Positions 46,715 to 59,109 of a DNA stretch of 64,000 nucleotides are shown here, piece by piece (within the stretch, counting starts at the first letter, position 1; each line of letters opens with the position of its first letter). The notes under the pieces were generated by a model. That model worked only from the letters and a program-made list of their open reading frames with translations, had not been told where the DNA came from and made no database searches. Location: positions 140,758,461 through 140,822,460 of the forward strand of contig CM030361.1 in NCBI GenBank assembly GCA_017893485.1, read 5' to 3'. This stretch comes from Hemerocallis citrina (taxonomy: Eukaryota; Streptophyta; Magnoliopsida; Asparagales; Asphodelaceae). Both the position numbers and the translations under genes were made by a program.

Positions 46715-49700
46715 TGTAATGTCCCGGATCCTCGTTACAGGACATCCGTGACATCACCTGAATCTTTTCCTTCAAATGTATCTCAATATAGTAAAATAAT
46801 ACGAAAATTTAAAAACTTTTATTGCCCCACAGAATCATCACATTAATAATTACAACCCTTATCTTGTTCTGAATAAGGAATACAAATAACATAAACTTAT
46901 TACAACTGATTACAAATATCCAGATTCTACTTGTGAGGCTATCGGCTGTCTTCCAGATCGGGAATCGATTGATCACTGTCGAAATTCAGCTGAGCGGTCG
47001 CTCTGCCTCACTGAGACTTGCCCCTCGGCTTGAGCCTTCTGCTATGTGACTCTGATGTTTCTGCGGCCACTCGAATGGTAGGCACGTACATTGCCGCCCT
47101 ACTTGGATGCCCTGTTGGGTTGACTCACCTGCCCTCTCGACCCAGTATCCAACACCTAATTAAGTGGGTATGTCAGTAATTTTACTGACGCAATGCTGAT
47201 AAGAAAACCATGATTCTCTAACCATCACACCCACAATTCAACTTGAATGGAAAAGATACGTGTATCCTGATTTCCTAGTGTTCATGTATGCCATGACTTG
47301 AAGTCTAATACAAAACACAGAGTACAGAACAGATGTACTTAATCTAATGTTAGCAAGTCTCTAGACACACATGCATCCCATACTACATGTGCCCCAGATC
47401 AAGCTATTTCTCCATTTCAGGGATTTGAACCCTCGCTATGCAATGCATTCTATTTCGGTCCACTTCTTGTTCCTGATAGTATGACATGGTTGAGGAAGTA
47501 TAAATAAAAAGAAATAATTTGGGATGCTATCCCGTTGCCATCAACCATTGCCACATCGGACCACCCTCGAAAGCTGTGACGAACTTACAGATATACAACA
47601 GCATATTCATTGCGCAGAAATCCATTATGATCTGTTCGTGTCCATAACATAGAACATGACGGCATCGAAGGTCTAAAACCCCCTATCCGTCAGGAAATCG
47701 ACATCCCGTTCTTACCATGGTACTTCAGGAATTAACAGTGCAAGATACGCACAGCGGCACGTATCCCTAATGACAGGAAGAGACCCTATATTTATCACCA
47801 CCTAGTGCCAACTCTCAGAACGAGTCGGATTATAAGGAACCACCCCTAACATCAATTTGGTCTTCAAGCGAAACAATAAAGGAAACCTTAATTAATGCAA
47901 TTTACTGAAAACAAGTTGTTACCCAAATCACACTCGGCGTCGATCAACAATGTCGAGCCTGTCTAGTCTGTCAAAACAACAATCATCACGGGAATCACAT
48001 CCGTTGATTCCAATACCTTCGCAGGTCATCGACCCAATAATCCCGGCCCGTGACCCTCAGCGAGTAGTTCAACGGCGCCCAAGGGATGCAACATAATTGA
48101 ATGAAGGTAAGCACACACACAATCATCAATTCCTGACCATTGACAGACTCAGGCATCGAGACACCAAACACAAACCACCAGAGCTATATCCCAACTCACT
48201 CATATCCTTCATGAGTACTAAGCACATTCCAAATGAAATGCTAAAAACATCATTAAAAACCCGATAGCTTATGATCACTAGACTGCGATATGCAGAGGGT
48301 TCCGATGAAATAGTTCAAGAAATAGCAGTAGCTGTGATCCAAGCTACGCTCATCGGAATCCAATACACTTATAATTCCTAAAGGGGTAGGGAGTTCCACT
48401 GCAATCCCCCAGTAGATGATTCCCTCAAATTCTTTAAGAAACTCAAGTTCCCCAAGCTTAAGCTCGAAGTCAAACTAAACAACATGTTGCTAAACGTGCA
48501 ATGACCATAACTTCCAGCTCACAAGTCGGAATTGCTTGATATCCCTCATTCTGGAAAGATAAGATCCTAGTCTACAACTCTCTAGTTAACCATTTTCCCA
48601 AATTCAATAATCTGGACACTGTATGAACCTCATATACTCTCAGCTGCATAGCTCTTAATGTATTTGCTGCACCCTTATATCATAAAAATTTGCTCTCTCA
48701 TCGGAATTACTCGATTCCGGGTTCTATGAAAAGGTGGGAGTGTCTACTACAACTTTCTATTTGAATACATCCTCCGATTCAATCATTAAGGTCCATAAAA
48801 ACACCAAATTCTATCAGGTGCGCAAACAGGGTAAAAGTTGATTTTTTTCAATAAATAGGGCATCGACTAGACTGGATCTGCCATAGTCTTTGAAAAATTA
48901 TAACTCTCATTTTACAAACTGGAATTACAAAATTCCAGTTGGGTTAGAAAGCTATGACTCCCTACTACAAATCTTTAGTTGGTCAATTTTCCAAATTTTT
49001 AATAAATAATTTCAGAATTTTCCGTCTTCACAGACTAGTCGATTTGTACTTAGCTGAACCCAGTCCACTTTGAAATTCAGTAATAAATCAACCTTAAGTC
49101 CAATGCTCATGAAATTTGAGATGCTTAATCCAAACATATACTATTCCATTGTGTCCAAAATTTGTACTCAGATTCATCTCACACAATGAGTTATGACTCC
49201 TTAAACCTAGCATAAATTTCAGCTTTCTCTTTCCGCAGGCTATTTACTACCCCTTACTAAATAATTTTGAAACCTCATCAAATGACCTCTAAAAAACCTA
49301 AAATTTGAGAATCATCAAATAGACTTATACCATAAGATACTCCCAAAATTTCATAGCAATCTCATGTATACACAAGGAGTTGTGGTCAGGTGAACGTCAT
49401 TCAAAAAAACAGTCAGCTCTGTTCTGTTAATCAGACCAGTCGCATTTTACAATTTCTTTGAGGTATCAAACGACCTCGGAAAATTATGAATTTTAAAATA
49501 TAGTTGTAGATACATACAAGAGTGTCCCCAAAAGTTTTCAGCTCAAAATACTCAATCTACAGTGAGTTACAAAATCGGAAAATATACAGCAAAATACACA
49601 CAACAGCAGCTCTTCTGACTGCTCTCTGTCCGAATTTGAACCCAATGTTTGGCATACTAAATTGCTTCCAAATATTATGAAAAAAATCACGGATGTTCTA

Positions 49701-50788
49701 CATACATAGAAGAACAATTTCCCAAAGTTTGAGCTGAAAATTCCGTGCCATTTGAGAGCAAAAAATTTCCAAACTTACCCTCACAAACAAGCTTCTTAAC
49801 AAAAACTCATAAAATGAGTTGTTCTAATTATACAACTATCTTTTTTTAGCATACCACTATCATACAAGATAATTAAAATCCTCTAACTACTACCACTTGC
49901 TAAAAATTCACATGCTCACAAAAGACTAAATTTTTTTTGAGTTAAGAGAATCACCTACATGAAGTTTGCAAAAGATCTCCTTGTAGTCTTGCTTGCTCCT
50001 TGCTCCTTGCTCCTAGCTTCTTATAGAATTGGCCAACACCTTCTCTTCTCCACTACTCTCCTTCTCTTCCACAACTCAAAGACTCTTCCTTTTTCTCCTT
50101 CTCCTTCTCTACTTTTTTTTAAAGCAACAAAACAAGAAGAAAAAATGAATGAGAAGAAGATGGAGTGGGTGTTTTATAGGAGATGGGGAGTTAGGGTTTC
50201 TTGGAGGATGGAGGGTGGAGATGGAGTAATGTGGAGTGAGGGGAGATGTGTGGTAGGATGAAGTGCCAACACACCTAAGTGGAAGCTTCGTGGAAGTTTC
50301 TTGGAAACTCCTTGGAAGCTTCCATACTTCATGAGTCAACTTCACATGGTGAATTGTTTCCACTATTGGATCTTATTAAGTTCAAGCCACGATCATCATG
50401 ATGCTAGGGTTCCTAACCCTAGGCCACCATACCCTAGGTTACCATACCCTAACCTTAACCCTAGTGTATGAATACAATCCATATTCAATTCAAACACTAG
50501 CTAAAAAAATGACCAATATATATAAATTAAAATCTATAAAAATATATGGTTTATAGAAATTAAAATTTTCTCCCTACAATTTTCTAGTCAAAACAATCGG
50601 GGACAAATCCACAGTTCAATCGAGAAGATATCCTGAGTTTATCTCATCGGGTTCAGAACAGCTCATATGTCTGAAATCTCACAATTATAACTGATAACTA
50701 TTAGAAAAATATGTAATCGTGTGCAATACTCAGATGTGCACAGATTACAATGCAAAAATAACCATATGCTATTTTGCGGGGTATTACA
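46715..50788. mobile_element. Solo LTR of a LARD-type element, 4074 bp, TTAGC duplication
   Basis: Begins TGTAATGTCCCGG and ends GCGGGGTATTACA, with TTAGC on both sides (46710-46714 and 50789-50793). The flanks join into a normal array unit. There is no primer site, interior or second LTR, so this is a solo LTR left by LTR-LTR recombination. Its size, ends and a shared 18-base word (ATGCATCCCATACTACAT at 47371 and 5175) tie it to the same broad family as the LARD at 1-8647, though most of the sequence has diverged. The short open frames inside, such as 49959-50261, are not supported as genes. Confidence 0.9.
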
Positions 50789-51324
50789 TTAGCAATGGGT
50801 CGGGTTTGGGTCGGACTCATATAAGCCAGAGCTTGAGCCCGAGCCCGAATTCTAAATTTGGGCCCATGCCTGGCCAGATTTATCTTTGGGCTTAAAATCT
50901 CGGGCCGGTCGGGCATAGGCCCGAACTAATTAGGTGCTTTTAATATATAATGCTAATATTAACATAATAACATATAAAATAGTTTTTTCAAAAATAAAAA
51001 CTTCTTGAATACTACATGATTATATATGCATTTTAGGTTATTTTGGGTGAGGCAATTATTACAGGTCAAAACGAGAGGATTCACAGTAGATAACAGTTGT
51101 AGTGTTATTAGAACGTTGAAGTTGAGTTTGGACTTATGATGGATTAGGTTGGATTAGCCCTTCTTCGCGGTGTTTAGGGGGGGAGGCGGTTGCTTTGTTT
51201 TCATGTTTTTTTATCTTTGTTTTTCTTGTTATTCTTTAGAATGATTGAATTATATATCATTGTTTTCTCCTTAAAAAAGAGCAGTGGATCTCTCACATGT
51301 AGTGAACCCTTTATAAAGATGGGG

Positions 51325-51745
51325 AAAATACAAAAAAACCATCCCCAAACGTTTTAGATACAAAAATACCCATACGTTACTTAAAAGTCCAAAGTGGACC
51401 CAAACCGATAGTTTTCTCCGTTAACTTTACTATCTCTCATCTGACTCCTCCTTGACCCATTTTGACACCACTGACTGTATAAAAATAATATATATAATTA
51501 CTAAAATACCCTTCCCTTTGACTAAAATACCATTTTATATACCCTTTAGGGAAGAGTAATTTAGTAATTTTATAATAAAATGTATTCAGTTAGTGAGGTC
51601 AAAGCGGATCAAAGCTGAGTCAGATGAGAGAGATTGGAGTTAACGGAGATAACTAATGGTTTGAGTCCACTTTGTACTTTTCGGTAATATGTGAGTGTTT
51701 TTTGTATCTAACTCAACCATTGAGTATTTTTTTTGTGTATTTTTC
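51325..51745. repeat. Fold-back segment, copy 3
   Basis: Third copy of the segment at 45124-45547, in the last array unit. Confidence 0.75.
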
Positions 51746-52207
51746 ACTATCAAGATAGGCACATCCACATTCATATTGTCCCCAATAGCTCCAATATACA
51801 AAAAGTACATGTCTAACCCCAATACAAAAGGAATAATTAAGGTCAGCAATGGGTCAGGTTTGGGCCGGATTCATAAAAGATGAGCTTAAAGCCCGAGTCC
51901 GAATTCTAAAATTGGGCCCATGCCTGGCTAGATTTATCTTTGAGCTTAAAATCTTCGGCCGGTAGGGCCTAGGCAAATTAGTTGCTTTTAATATATAACT
52001 TCTAATATTAACATAATAACATATAAAATAGTTTTTTCAAAAATAATAACATCTTGAATACTACATGATTAAAAAAATATCTTGAATAATTTTTGTAAAA
52101 CTATTTAATTTTTTATATTTATACTCTAATACTATATTTATAATGTGTCAATTTTCTTTATATAAACTATAATACTTATTTCAACTTATACAAATGAATG
52201 TTTATTA

Positions 52208-52791
52208 GAGCATCCACAGTCGTTTTCTATATCTCCCATTTTTCCATTTTATAGCAAACGATGCGCTGCAATCATTTGCTATATATGTCATTTTTCCCAT
52301 TTCTTTCAAATCTGTTTCTCAGATTTGAGAAACGAAATAAGAATTCTCAAATTATAGAAGACGGGGAATCATATACCGTCCGAAGGATTTTAATATTTTT
52401 TAATCGACTGAGACGGGGAATCATATACAGTCTGTAGGATTATTAAATTTTTTTTATTTAAAAAAGGGTCGGACGGGGAATCATACCCCGTCCTTCCCTT
52501 TTAAAATATTTTTTTTTTTGGAAAAACTCCCCAGACGGGGAATCATCTCCCGTCTGGGAGATGATACCCCGTCCAAGGGGTTTTTACCTTTTTTTTTCTC
52601 CCTTCCTTTTTTGGGTTTTTTCCCCCAAATTGCCCTTCAATCTATATTGGACGAATATTAAAGGAGGGGGTAATTTGGTCTTTTAATATGTAAAAGCCAA
52701 TTTAACAAACGACGACTGCACGATACTCTCCTATATGCTATTACTGTAGCTGCCATATTTTGGCAAATGAGAAAAACGATTGTGGATGCTC
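52208..52791. mobile_element. Tourist-like MITE 1 (584 bp, TTA duplication)
   Basis: Ends GAGCATCCACAGTCG and CGATTGTGGATGCTC, with TTA on both sides (52205-52207 and 52792-52794), which fits PIF/Harbinger. The interior holds five ~21-nt palindromic motifs starting GACGGGG (52360, 52412, 52472, 52534 and, overlapping, 52552). Confidence 0.88.
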
Positions 52792-53357
52792 TTAGAATTT
52801 TTTTATTCGAATGAATAAACATGATTTTTTAAAATAATCATGACTATACATAATATTAACATAAATTTTCTTATGCATATGTGTATATATGTAATCATAT
52901 GTATATTTGGACTTGCAGATGTACAAATTTGATCTAGGTCCATTGGGCGTACATACTTGAGCTCGAGCTCGAGTCCGGTCTGAATTTTGTTCGGGCCTAA
53001 AAGGTGAGCTTGAGTCTAACTCGATTGATAATGATTAGTCCAAGCCCGTAAATAACCGGGTCAGATCCAGTAGGGTTTAGGTTGGATTTAGGCCAATTGA
53101 CACCGGAAGAATGTTTTACTTATATTCTCATACATTCAAATTCCCCCACTAAAAGTTAACGCGCAGGTGTTCAGCACCGAACAACCGTGTGGGCCCTATC
53201 TTGACCTAATCCATCATTAAAAAGTAATTAATACCAGAACTAACCGCTACTGTATACTAGAAGCAACGATCTTGAAGTATGTCGAAGGTAGTGTCCCTTT
53301 ACACTCAAGCACACTTACTTTGAACTTTGAAGTATAAATAAAACTCAATTTTATTTA
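52792..53357. other. Spacer between the two MITEs
   Basis: A/T-rich to 52910, then a GAGCTCGAGCTCGAG-containing repeat fragment (52960-53100) resembling the GGGCC segment of the tandem array. No gene. Confidence 0.5.
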
Positions 53358-54116
53358 GAGCATCCACAGTGGTTTGCTATAATTCTCAGTTTGCCATATT
53401 ATAGCAAATGTAGCGTTGCAACGGTTTCTCATTTTGCCATTTTTTAGCAAACGACCTATATTCGTTTCTCATATTTGAGAAACAGAATAGCGATTCTCAA
53501 ATTATAGAGGACGGGATATCATATCCCGTCTGATCTATTTTAATATATTCTAATCCTTTCAGACGGTACATCATATACCGTCTCTACTTTTTTTAAATTT
53601 TTTTTTTAAAAAAAAACTCCTCAGACGGGAGATGATATACCGTCTGAATCAGACGGGATATCATATCCCGTCTGTGATTTTTTTTTTTGTGTATTTTTTT
53701 TAAATAGATGAAGGGCCGGGATTGGAGGATGAGAAAAAAAAAAAAAAAAAATTCAACAGACGGTACATCATGTACCGTCTGTGAAGTTTTTTTTTAGTGG
53801 AGTAATTAATGCTGGGTGGTAGTTTAGGAGTATTAATTTGGGTTAGGTAGTGATATAAGTAGGCTTAGTTAATATTATATTATTTAATTTAGTTAATTAA
53901 TTAGGTTTAATAGTTAATAAGTAATTAACTTTGTTTAATTAATTTTTAAAGTTGAGACGGCATATCATATACCGTACGGTATATCATATACCGTCTCACT
54001 CAATTTTTGAAATTTTTGACAATTTTTTAGCAAACGACCATTGCAGTGATCTCCCCTATTTGCTATTACTGTTGTTGCCATTTTTTGGCAAATGAGAAAC
54101 ACCACTGTGGATGCTC
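53358..54116. mobile_element. Tourist-like MITE 2 (759 bp, TTA duplication)
   Basis: Ends GAGCATCCACAGTGG and CCACTGTGGATGCTC, with TTA on both sides (53355-53357 and 54117-54119). Related to MITE 1. The interior carries palindromes at 53510-53530, 53562-53582, 53624-53644, 53652-53672, 53759-53779 and a double one at 53956-53995, plus A and T runs. Confidence 0.9.
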
Positions 54117-54119
54117 TTA

Positions 54120-55127
54120 AGTGGTACTCTACACGTGGAGTCAATCTCACATATTGGATTTTTTTAAGAGTATTAATTGGAATTCACCGTCCACCAAGTG
54201 CACGTTACTTGGTGCACATAAATATTGAAAATTTTATCTAAACATAATTGCATTTAGCACACTCATATTCTTCAAATTACAAATTCGACTAAGTCAATCA
54301 TCGTAAAAAGCAAGCCATGAATTTCTAAATTACTCCAACGACAACAAGCTCATCGAAATCAGATTTGAAGCAAGCATCAAGAACCCAAGTTTAATCAATT
54401 CTAGCAAAATTTCAATCAAAACAAAACACAAATGGATCAAAATTCGAACGATGTAAGAGAGAGCTATATGCGTAATAGTTTCATCTAAAACATAAAGATA
54501 TAATCATTATATTTTTCATAAGATATATTATCATTTTCGACTTTAACTTTCTTGAACTTAAAACTGATATTAAAAAAAGTTATTAAAAAAACAAATTAGT
54601 AAATCCTAAACTGATATCATCGTATTTTTTCGTAAGATCAATCATCATTTTCGACTTTAATTTTCTTGAGCTTAAAATTGCTTGTAATTTTTTGTTCATC
54701 CTTTTTAATTTTGCATCATCTCAATATTCTTGTAGTTGTTCTTCCATATTGGACATCTTGTAATTTGATCAAAAAAGTTTTCTCATCTCCAATGCATTTC
54801 TTGGTCCGTCTATCAAATTCTTCAACATTCTTTTCCTGAAATTAGCTCTTAATTATTTATAACACTATGAGAATAACATATTATATCTTATTCTTAATAT
54901 CTTCATAATTTAACAGAGACAGCTTCAAACACCCTTTCCCACTACTTACAACAGTGAAGATGTGTGTGCGCGGGTGCAAAAGTTAATTATGGGGAATTTA
55001 ATGATGTGCACTATTTTCCACTATATGCTTGAAAGGAAGAAAACATGTATATTGCATGAACATGTTGGCTAGAGTGAAGATTTTTGTGTGTGTGTGAGTG
55101 TGTATGCCGTCAGAGTTCAATGTTTAC
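54120..55127. other. Spacer, no gene seen
   Basis: A/T-rich with a duplicated CATCATTTTCGACTTTAA-like word (54530-54560 and 54645-54660). Also the 3' intron side of the BAH-Agenet pseudogene, whose later exons I cannot find here. Confidence 0.5.
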
Positions 55128-56171
55128 CTCTAAATTCCCACAACCATCCTCATCTTGCAAGTCCTCATATCGCCCTTCAACCTCTTCTGAGATAATTGCA
55201 AAACTGTACACTTAAACCAACAACCCGTAATGTCGCTATCTTGCAGACAAAGCATCTCTATCCTCTCGTCAATGTTGAAAGGCGGCGTGAAAGAATTCCG
55301 AGGCCCTATAAACTTCACGGAAACAGGTCTTCTAATGGCCGAATCCTTCTTCAGTTTCTGATAAGCCTGCTTGAAAGTTTTCGATTTTTTGACCCCCAAA
55401 TGGTTAGTTAGAAACCTTTTATGACCACCTTTGAAAAACCTAATTCTTTTGGAACCTCCATGTTTTATGGTTTCCCATTGCCCATACTCTTTATCATCCC
55501 CACACACTGCATAGATCTAAGCATGAAAGAGCCCATACTCTTTATCATCCCCAGACACACTGCATAGATCTAAGCATGAAAGAATTCCCTGATTAAAATA
55601 TCCTCGTAAAGTTCGTAGATCAAAAAGTTTGAACTTGTTTTTATTGTACTGGCGAAAACACATTCGTTTTCCTATTGAAGAGGAGTAGGGAAGCATGGCC
55701 ATTCATTTCTCATAGTGGTCAGGAGTTAAAACAGTAGCAATACCATCGACGCATTCTGCACTGATGACCTGGCAGTATGGAGTGATGAAAACTTCACAAG
55801 GGTGTGGAGTTGGAGGAAGAATGGTGCAAGCAAATTCCTGGTTTTGATGAAATCACCGCAGTTTAACCTTCTTCTGCCCATTTTTATCTTTATATATATC
55901 TTCTAAATTGGCAAGTAGCGAATTTCCTCTTCAGACATTACAAGGACAAAAGAATGTGTCTGCATGGAGAATGTTGGAAAGTAGTTATAGAATGTAAAAT
56001 TGGAAGGAAAAATCAAAAGCTAGGGAAAGAAAGAAAGAAAACATGGATAATGCTTACAGTAATGGAGGTCCCGTTACGAGTAAATGCTTGGTAATGCTTG
56101 AGTTGTTTTCCACAAGTCAAAGAAATACCACACCATACAATGTCTTGGCCACACAAGCTCCTGCCTTGTTC
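55128..56171 (-). pseudogene. BAH-Agenet domain protein pseudogene, two exons
   Basis: Exon A (56171-56058) has acceptor TTTTAATAG, encodes CGKQLKHYQAFTRNGTSIT and ends at donor ACT|GTAAGC. Exon B (55959-55128) starts after CATGCAG and encodes the rest of a BAH domain (HSFVLVMSEEE, CEVFITPYCQVISAECVDG), then CFRQYNKNKFKLFDLRTLRG, and an Agenet/Tudor-like region (DERIEMLCLQDSDITGCWFK), ending at donor GAG|GTAAAC. Plant members of this family are nuclear chromatin readers. Lesions: a one-base shift near 55928, TGA stops near 55862 and 55698, a ~54 bp tandem duplication at 55483-55580 that breaks the frame, and a shift near 55165. Start and C-terminal exons are missing. Confidence 0.85.
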
Positions 56172-56489
56172 CTATTAAAAGAAATTGACAGGTGACCAAG
56201 AGTAAAGTAAGATACTCCAAATCAGGGTTTAAAAACTCCAGTTCAGATTTTCTGGTAGCAGCTTCTTAAAGTGTTCAAAACTTAATAACATATTTTATAA
56301 ATAAATAACTATTTAATCTTAAAGCATAAAGTCAGTGCATAATTCTGTAAAAATAGCAAAAAATATTAATTTTGTTGCCTTTGTTCTTATTTTTGTTTTT
56401 ATGTCAAAAAGTGTTTTCAAAAAAGTATTCCATATAAAATATGAATTTTAGACTATAAAACTAAGTTATTATAAAAACTTCAAAGAATA

Positions 56490-57781
56490 TTACAAATGTA
56501 GTTCAAATATTTCCTTGGACCGATTAATCAGCAATACTACCAACAGATGGGTCCTATGGACTAAGGGTTTCAACTGCTTAGTATTGGGTACTTTTTTGAG
56601 CATTAACCCAATCCCGGCCACTACAACAGTGCCAGCTATAATACCAGTCATAAGGAATTCCATTCCATTTCTGTGGGTTACTGCGAGGTCTGGTGCTGTC
56701 TTTGTTTCCTCCTTTTTCGTCCCTGAGAACCCGAGTAAACAAGAATAGCATTTGCAACATTAGATGCAAAAAATTATATACAAGTTCCTTTTTTCTCTCT
56801 TCTTGAAGAAACATACTAATAAACTAAGTGCATGTAGGGAAAATAAGCTATGTGCCTGTTACCTGGATTATGCGTACAGATATCAGTTGGCACAGAAAAT
56901 TAAATTCTCAATTTCCTAACTGTCCAAGAGCAGCAGAAACATGAATTTTTTTTTTTAGTTTTTATTTTTTATTTTAGAAACCGCCATGGCCCAATTTTAA
57001 TTAATCAAAGATGGCAGTACAAATTCCCCTCTAGCCTCAAAGTCTCTTTAAGGGCTAGAGGGATGGATACACTATTCCATTCACCATATAGCAGGAACAT
57101 GAATTGATACTTATTATTTGAATCACATATTTTTTTCTTGTGAGACACATGCAAGGAATGTTATTCTCCCTTAAGTTGTAACTCTTTGTAGTTTGTGCTA
57201 AAATATTGGCTATAATTGAAGAAGTGTTATCAACAAAAGGGATATGATATTTGGCAATAACAACGTGAACCAGAAATGCAAATGGAACCATATTCCTCAA
57301 ACTATTAATTGATTTCATAGATTCAAAACGTAGAAATTGAAACTCCCATACTTGTAGAGAAATGACTGATAATGTTTGGCTGACTACAGACAGAAATAAC
57401 CTATGTTGTGTCAGTAATTTCATCGAGAAAGTGATTTGACGGACTGATTTAACATTTAAATATGAGATGAAATATACAAGTGTTGTATAAAATGAAATCT
57501 AGAATGAAAGAACAACCAGGAAGAAACACCTTCCCCCTGGCTAATTTAGCATTATTTACGGCACTGACAAGGTCACTATCTGCAGAAAGCAGTACTCTAT
57601 CACCTTCATCATCAACATACTGCATAAAAATAGAAGTGTGTTTAATACAAAAGGCAGGCTAGAGACTGCATCTCATTTCCAATTGATTGTAAACCTACCA
57701 TCAATTGCATCTTATCCTTGCTATCATTGAACCCTATTCTTTGATCAATCACATATACAAGCTCATCCAGACTCTCAGTAC
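56490..57781 (-). CDS. CBS-PB1 protein, last three exons (partial gene)
   Basis: Three exons with consistent splice sites: 57781-57699 (after TTTTTGTAG; TESLDELVYVIDQRIG), 57619-57530 (after TTATGCAG; YVDDEGDRVLLSADSDLV), and 56722-56490 (after GGTTCTCAG; ends TAA). The first two make a PB1 domain, with the acidic YVDDEGD loop and DSDLV typical of plant CBS-CBS-PB1 proteins. The last exon encodes EFLMTGIIAGTVVVAGIGLM, one C-terminal membrane segment, as in that family. No lesion is visible in these exons. CBS-domain exons should lie upstream, but I cannot find them in 57782-64000. The gene may be truncated, or have long introns and continue beyond the window. Confidence 0.75.
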
Positions 57782-59040
57782 CTACAAAAAGAATAAAATG
57801 ATATGATCATAGCCTCATTTGCATTTTCACAGTTATTACGGAAATCTTAGACTTGGTGCAGTAGTGTCTTGCTGTACAGAATTGAAAGTTTCGTTGACCT
57901 AACCTTTTATGAGTTGCCTGTCATCTATGCATGTTTATGTTCTGACCTGAACTTGTCCCTTGTTCTTGCCATGTTATTCTTGTCCTATTTTGTGCACATA
58001 TATGCCTGTTTGATAATAATAACAATTAACCAAGCCGGGGTTAAGGAAAAGTCTAGTAGTGGAGAATATAGAAATGTGTACTTGGAAGGAGGCCCGTGTT
58101 TCCTACCTGTTACCTGTGATATGATTACATGATATATGATTCTGATTAACTGTTTACATGATTCCTGACTACATACTTCCCTATGAGAAGGTGTACTTAG
58201 AAGGGGGCCCGTGTTTCCCACCTGTTACCCGACGACTTATATTTCCCTATGGGAGGGTGTACTCGGAGGAGACCGTTGGTCCTACCTGATGTATGATTAC
58301 CTATTACATGATACATGATTCTGATTATCTGTTTACCTGATACCGGAGTACACGGCCCTATATAATCCGCTACGAAATCTAAACGCAACTTGTTTGAATG
58401 TACCAACCATTTGGTAAAAATCTGGAATGCATAAATTGCTACCTAGTTAGGATTAAATACAAGACTTAAATTAACATGACCACCTGCATATTTCTATTAC
58501 CTGTACATGCTACCTGACGCCTGTTACTTGCTTGCATGATACTCGACATCTGTTACATGTTACCTGTACCCTGTTAGCATACTATGTTACTTGATTCTGT
58601 TCCTGATTTCATGTTAGTCATTCTGTTTTGCTGTCATATCTATTCCATACTTATTCTGTACTTGCTTCCGCTGTTACTCTATACTTGTTTATCTTTTCCT
58701 GTACTTGTTGCCTGCACTACAAGTGGCCCGTAACTTGCATTCACGGGCATTTTGTTTCTTTTTTCCTCTTCATGCAATTGTTAAATTACAGACTTTGGTG
58801 ACCAGCTGCCTGAAGGAGTAGGTGACCAAACATTCTAATTGGATGGAGTTCTTGCTACTATTATTTCCTGTTGCTTATTTTGAATAAATATATTGTTACA
58901 TGGATTATTTTTGTATTGGGCAGTTTGACCCAGAATTTATAACTTGTTTCCAGATTTGGTTTATTTGAGATTTATTTAATTTCGTTTCAAGTAAATTCTG
59001 TTGGTTATATAAATTTATTCATGCATGCGTGGTTGATTTC
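57782..59040. other. Spacer with CTGTTAC/CCTGTTACCTG microrepeats
   Basis: 58060-58350 holds an imperfect repeat (GGTGTACTYGGAGG/GGGCCCGTGTTTCC, then TGATTACATGAT-like words). 58480-58720 is dense in CTGTTAC and TACTTG words. The composition recalls gypsy LTRs, but I find no ends. No coding exon recognised. Confidence 0.45.
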
Positions 59041-59109
59041 TCCTAGTTTATTTCTTGTTTATTCCTGTGAAATGTTAAAAGATCATTACAACTTATGAAT
59101 GGTGAAAGC

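Larger units (their letters stand above)
44490..52070. repeat. Tandem array of three ~1.08 kb units with nested insertions
   Basis: Units begin near 44490, 45890 and 51035, each marked by ACAGGTCAAAG-like sequence followed by GAGAGGATTC (44517, 45914, 51059). After subtracting a 306 bp MITE insertion (unit 1) and a 4079 bp solo LTR insertion (unit 2), start-to-start distances are about 1091 and 1066 bp. The third unit fades near 52070. Each unit contains a fold-back segment of ~420 bp and a GGGTTTGGGTC...GGGCC segment. No coding frame persists in all three copies. Confidence 0.85.

Noticed and set aside
49959..50261. 100-residue frame starting MKFAKDLLVVLLAPC, signal-peptide-like
   Set aside because: It lies wholly inside the solo LTR, is low-complexity downstream and has no supporting structure.
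52360..53995. A CRISPR-like array from regularly recurring ~21-nt palindromes
   Set aside because: Spacing is irregular, spacers are simple A/T sequence, the genome is eukaryotic, and the motifs lie within bounded MITEs.
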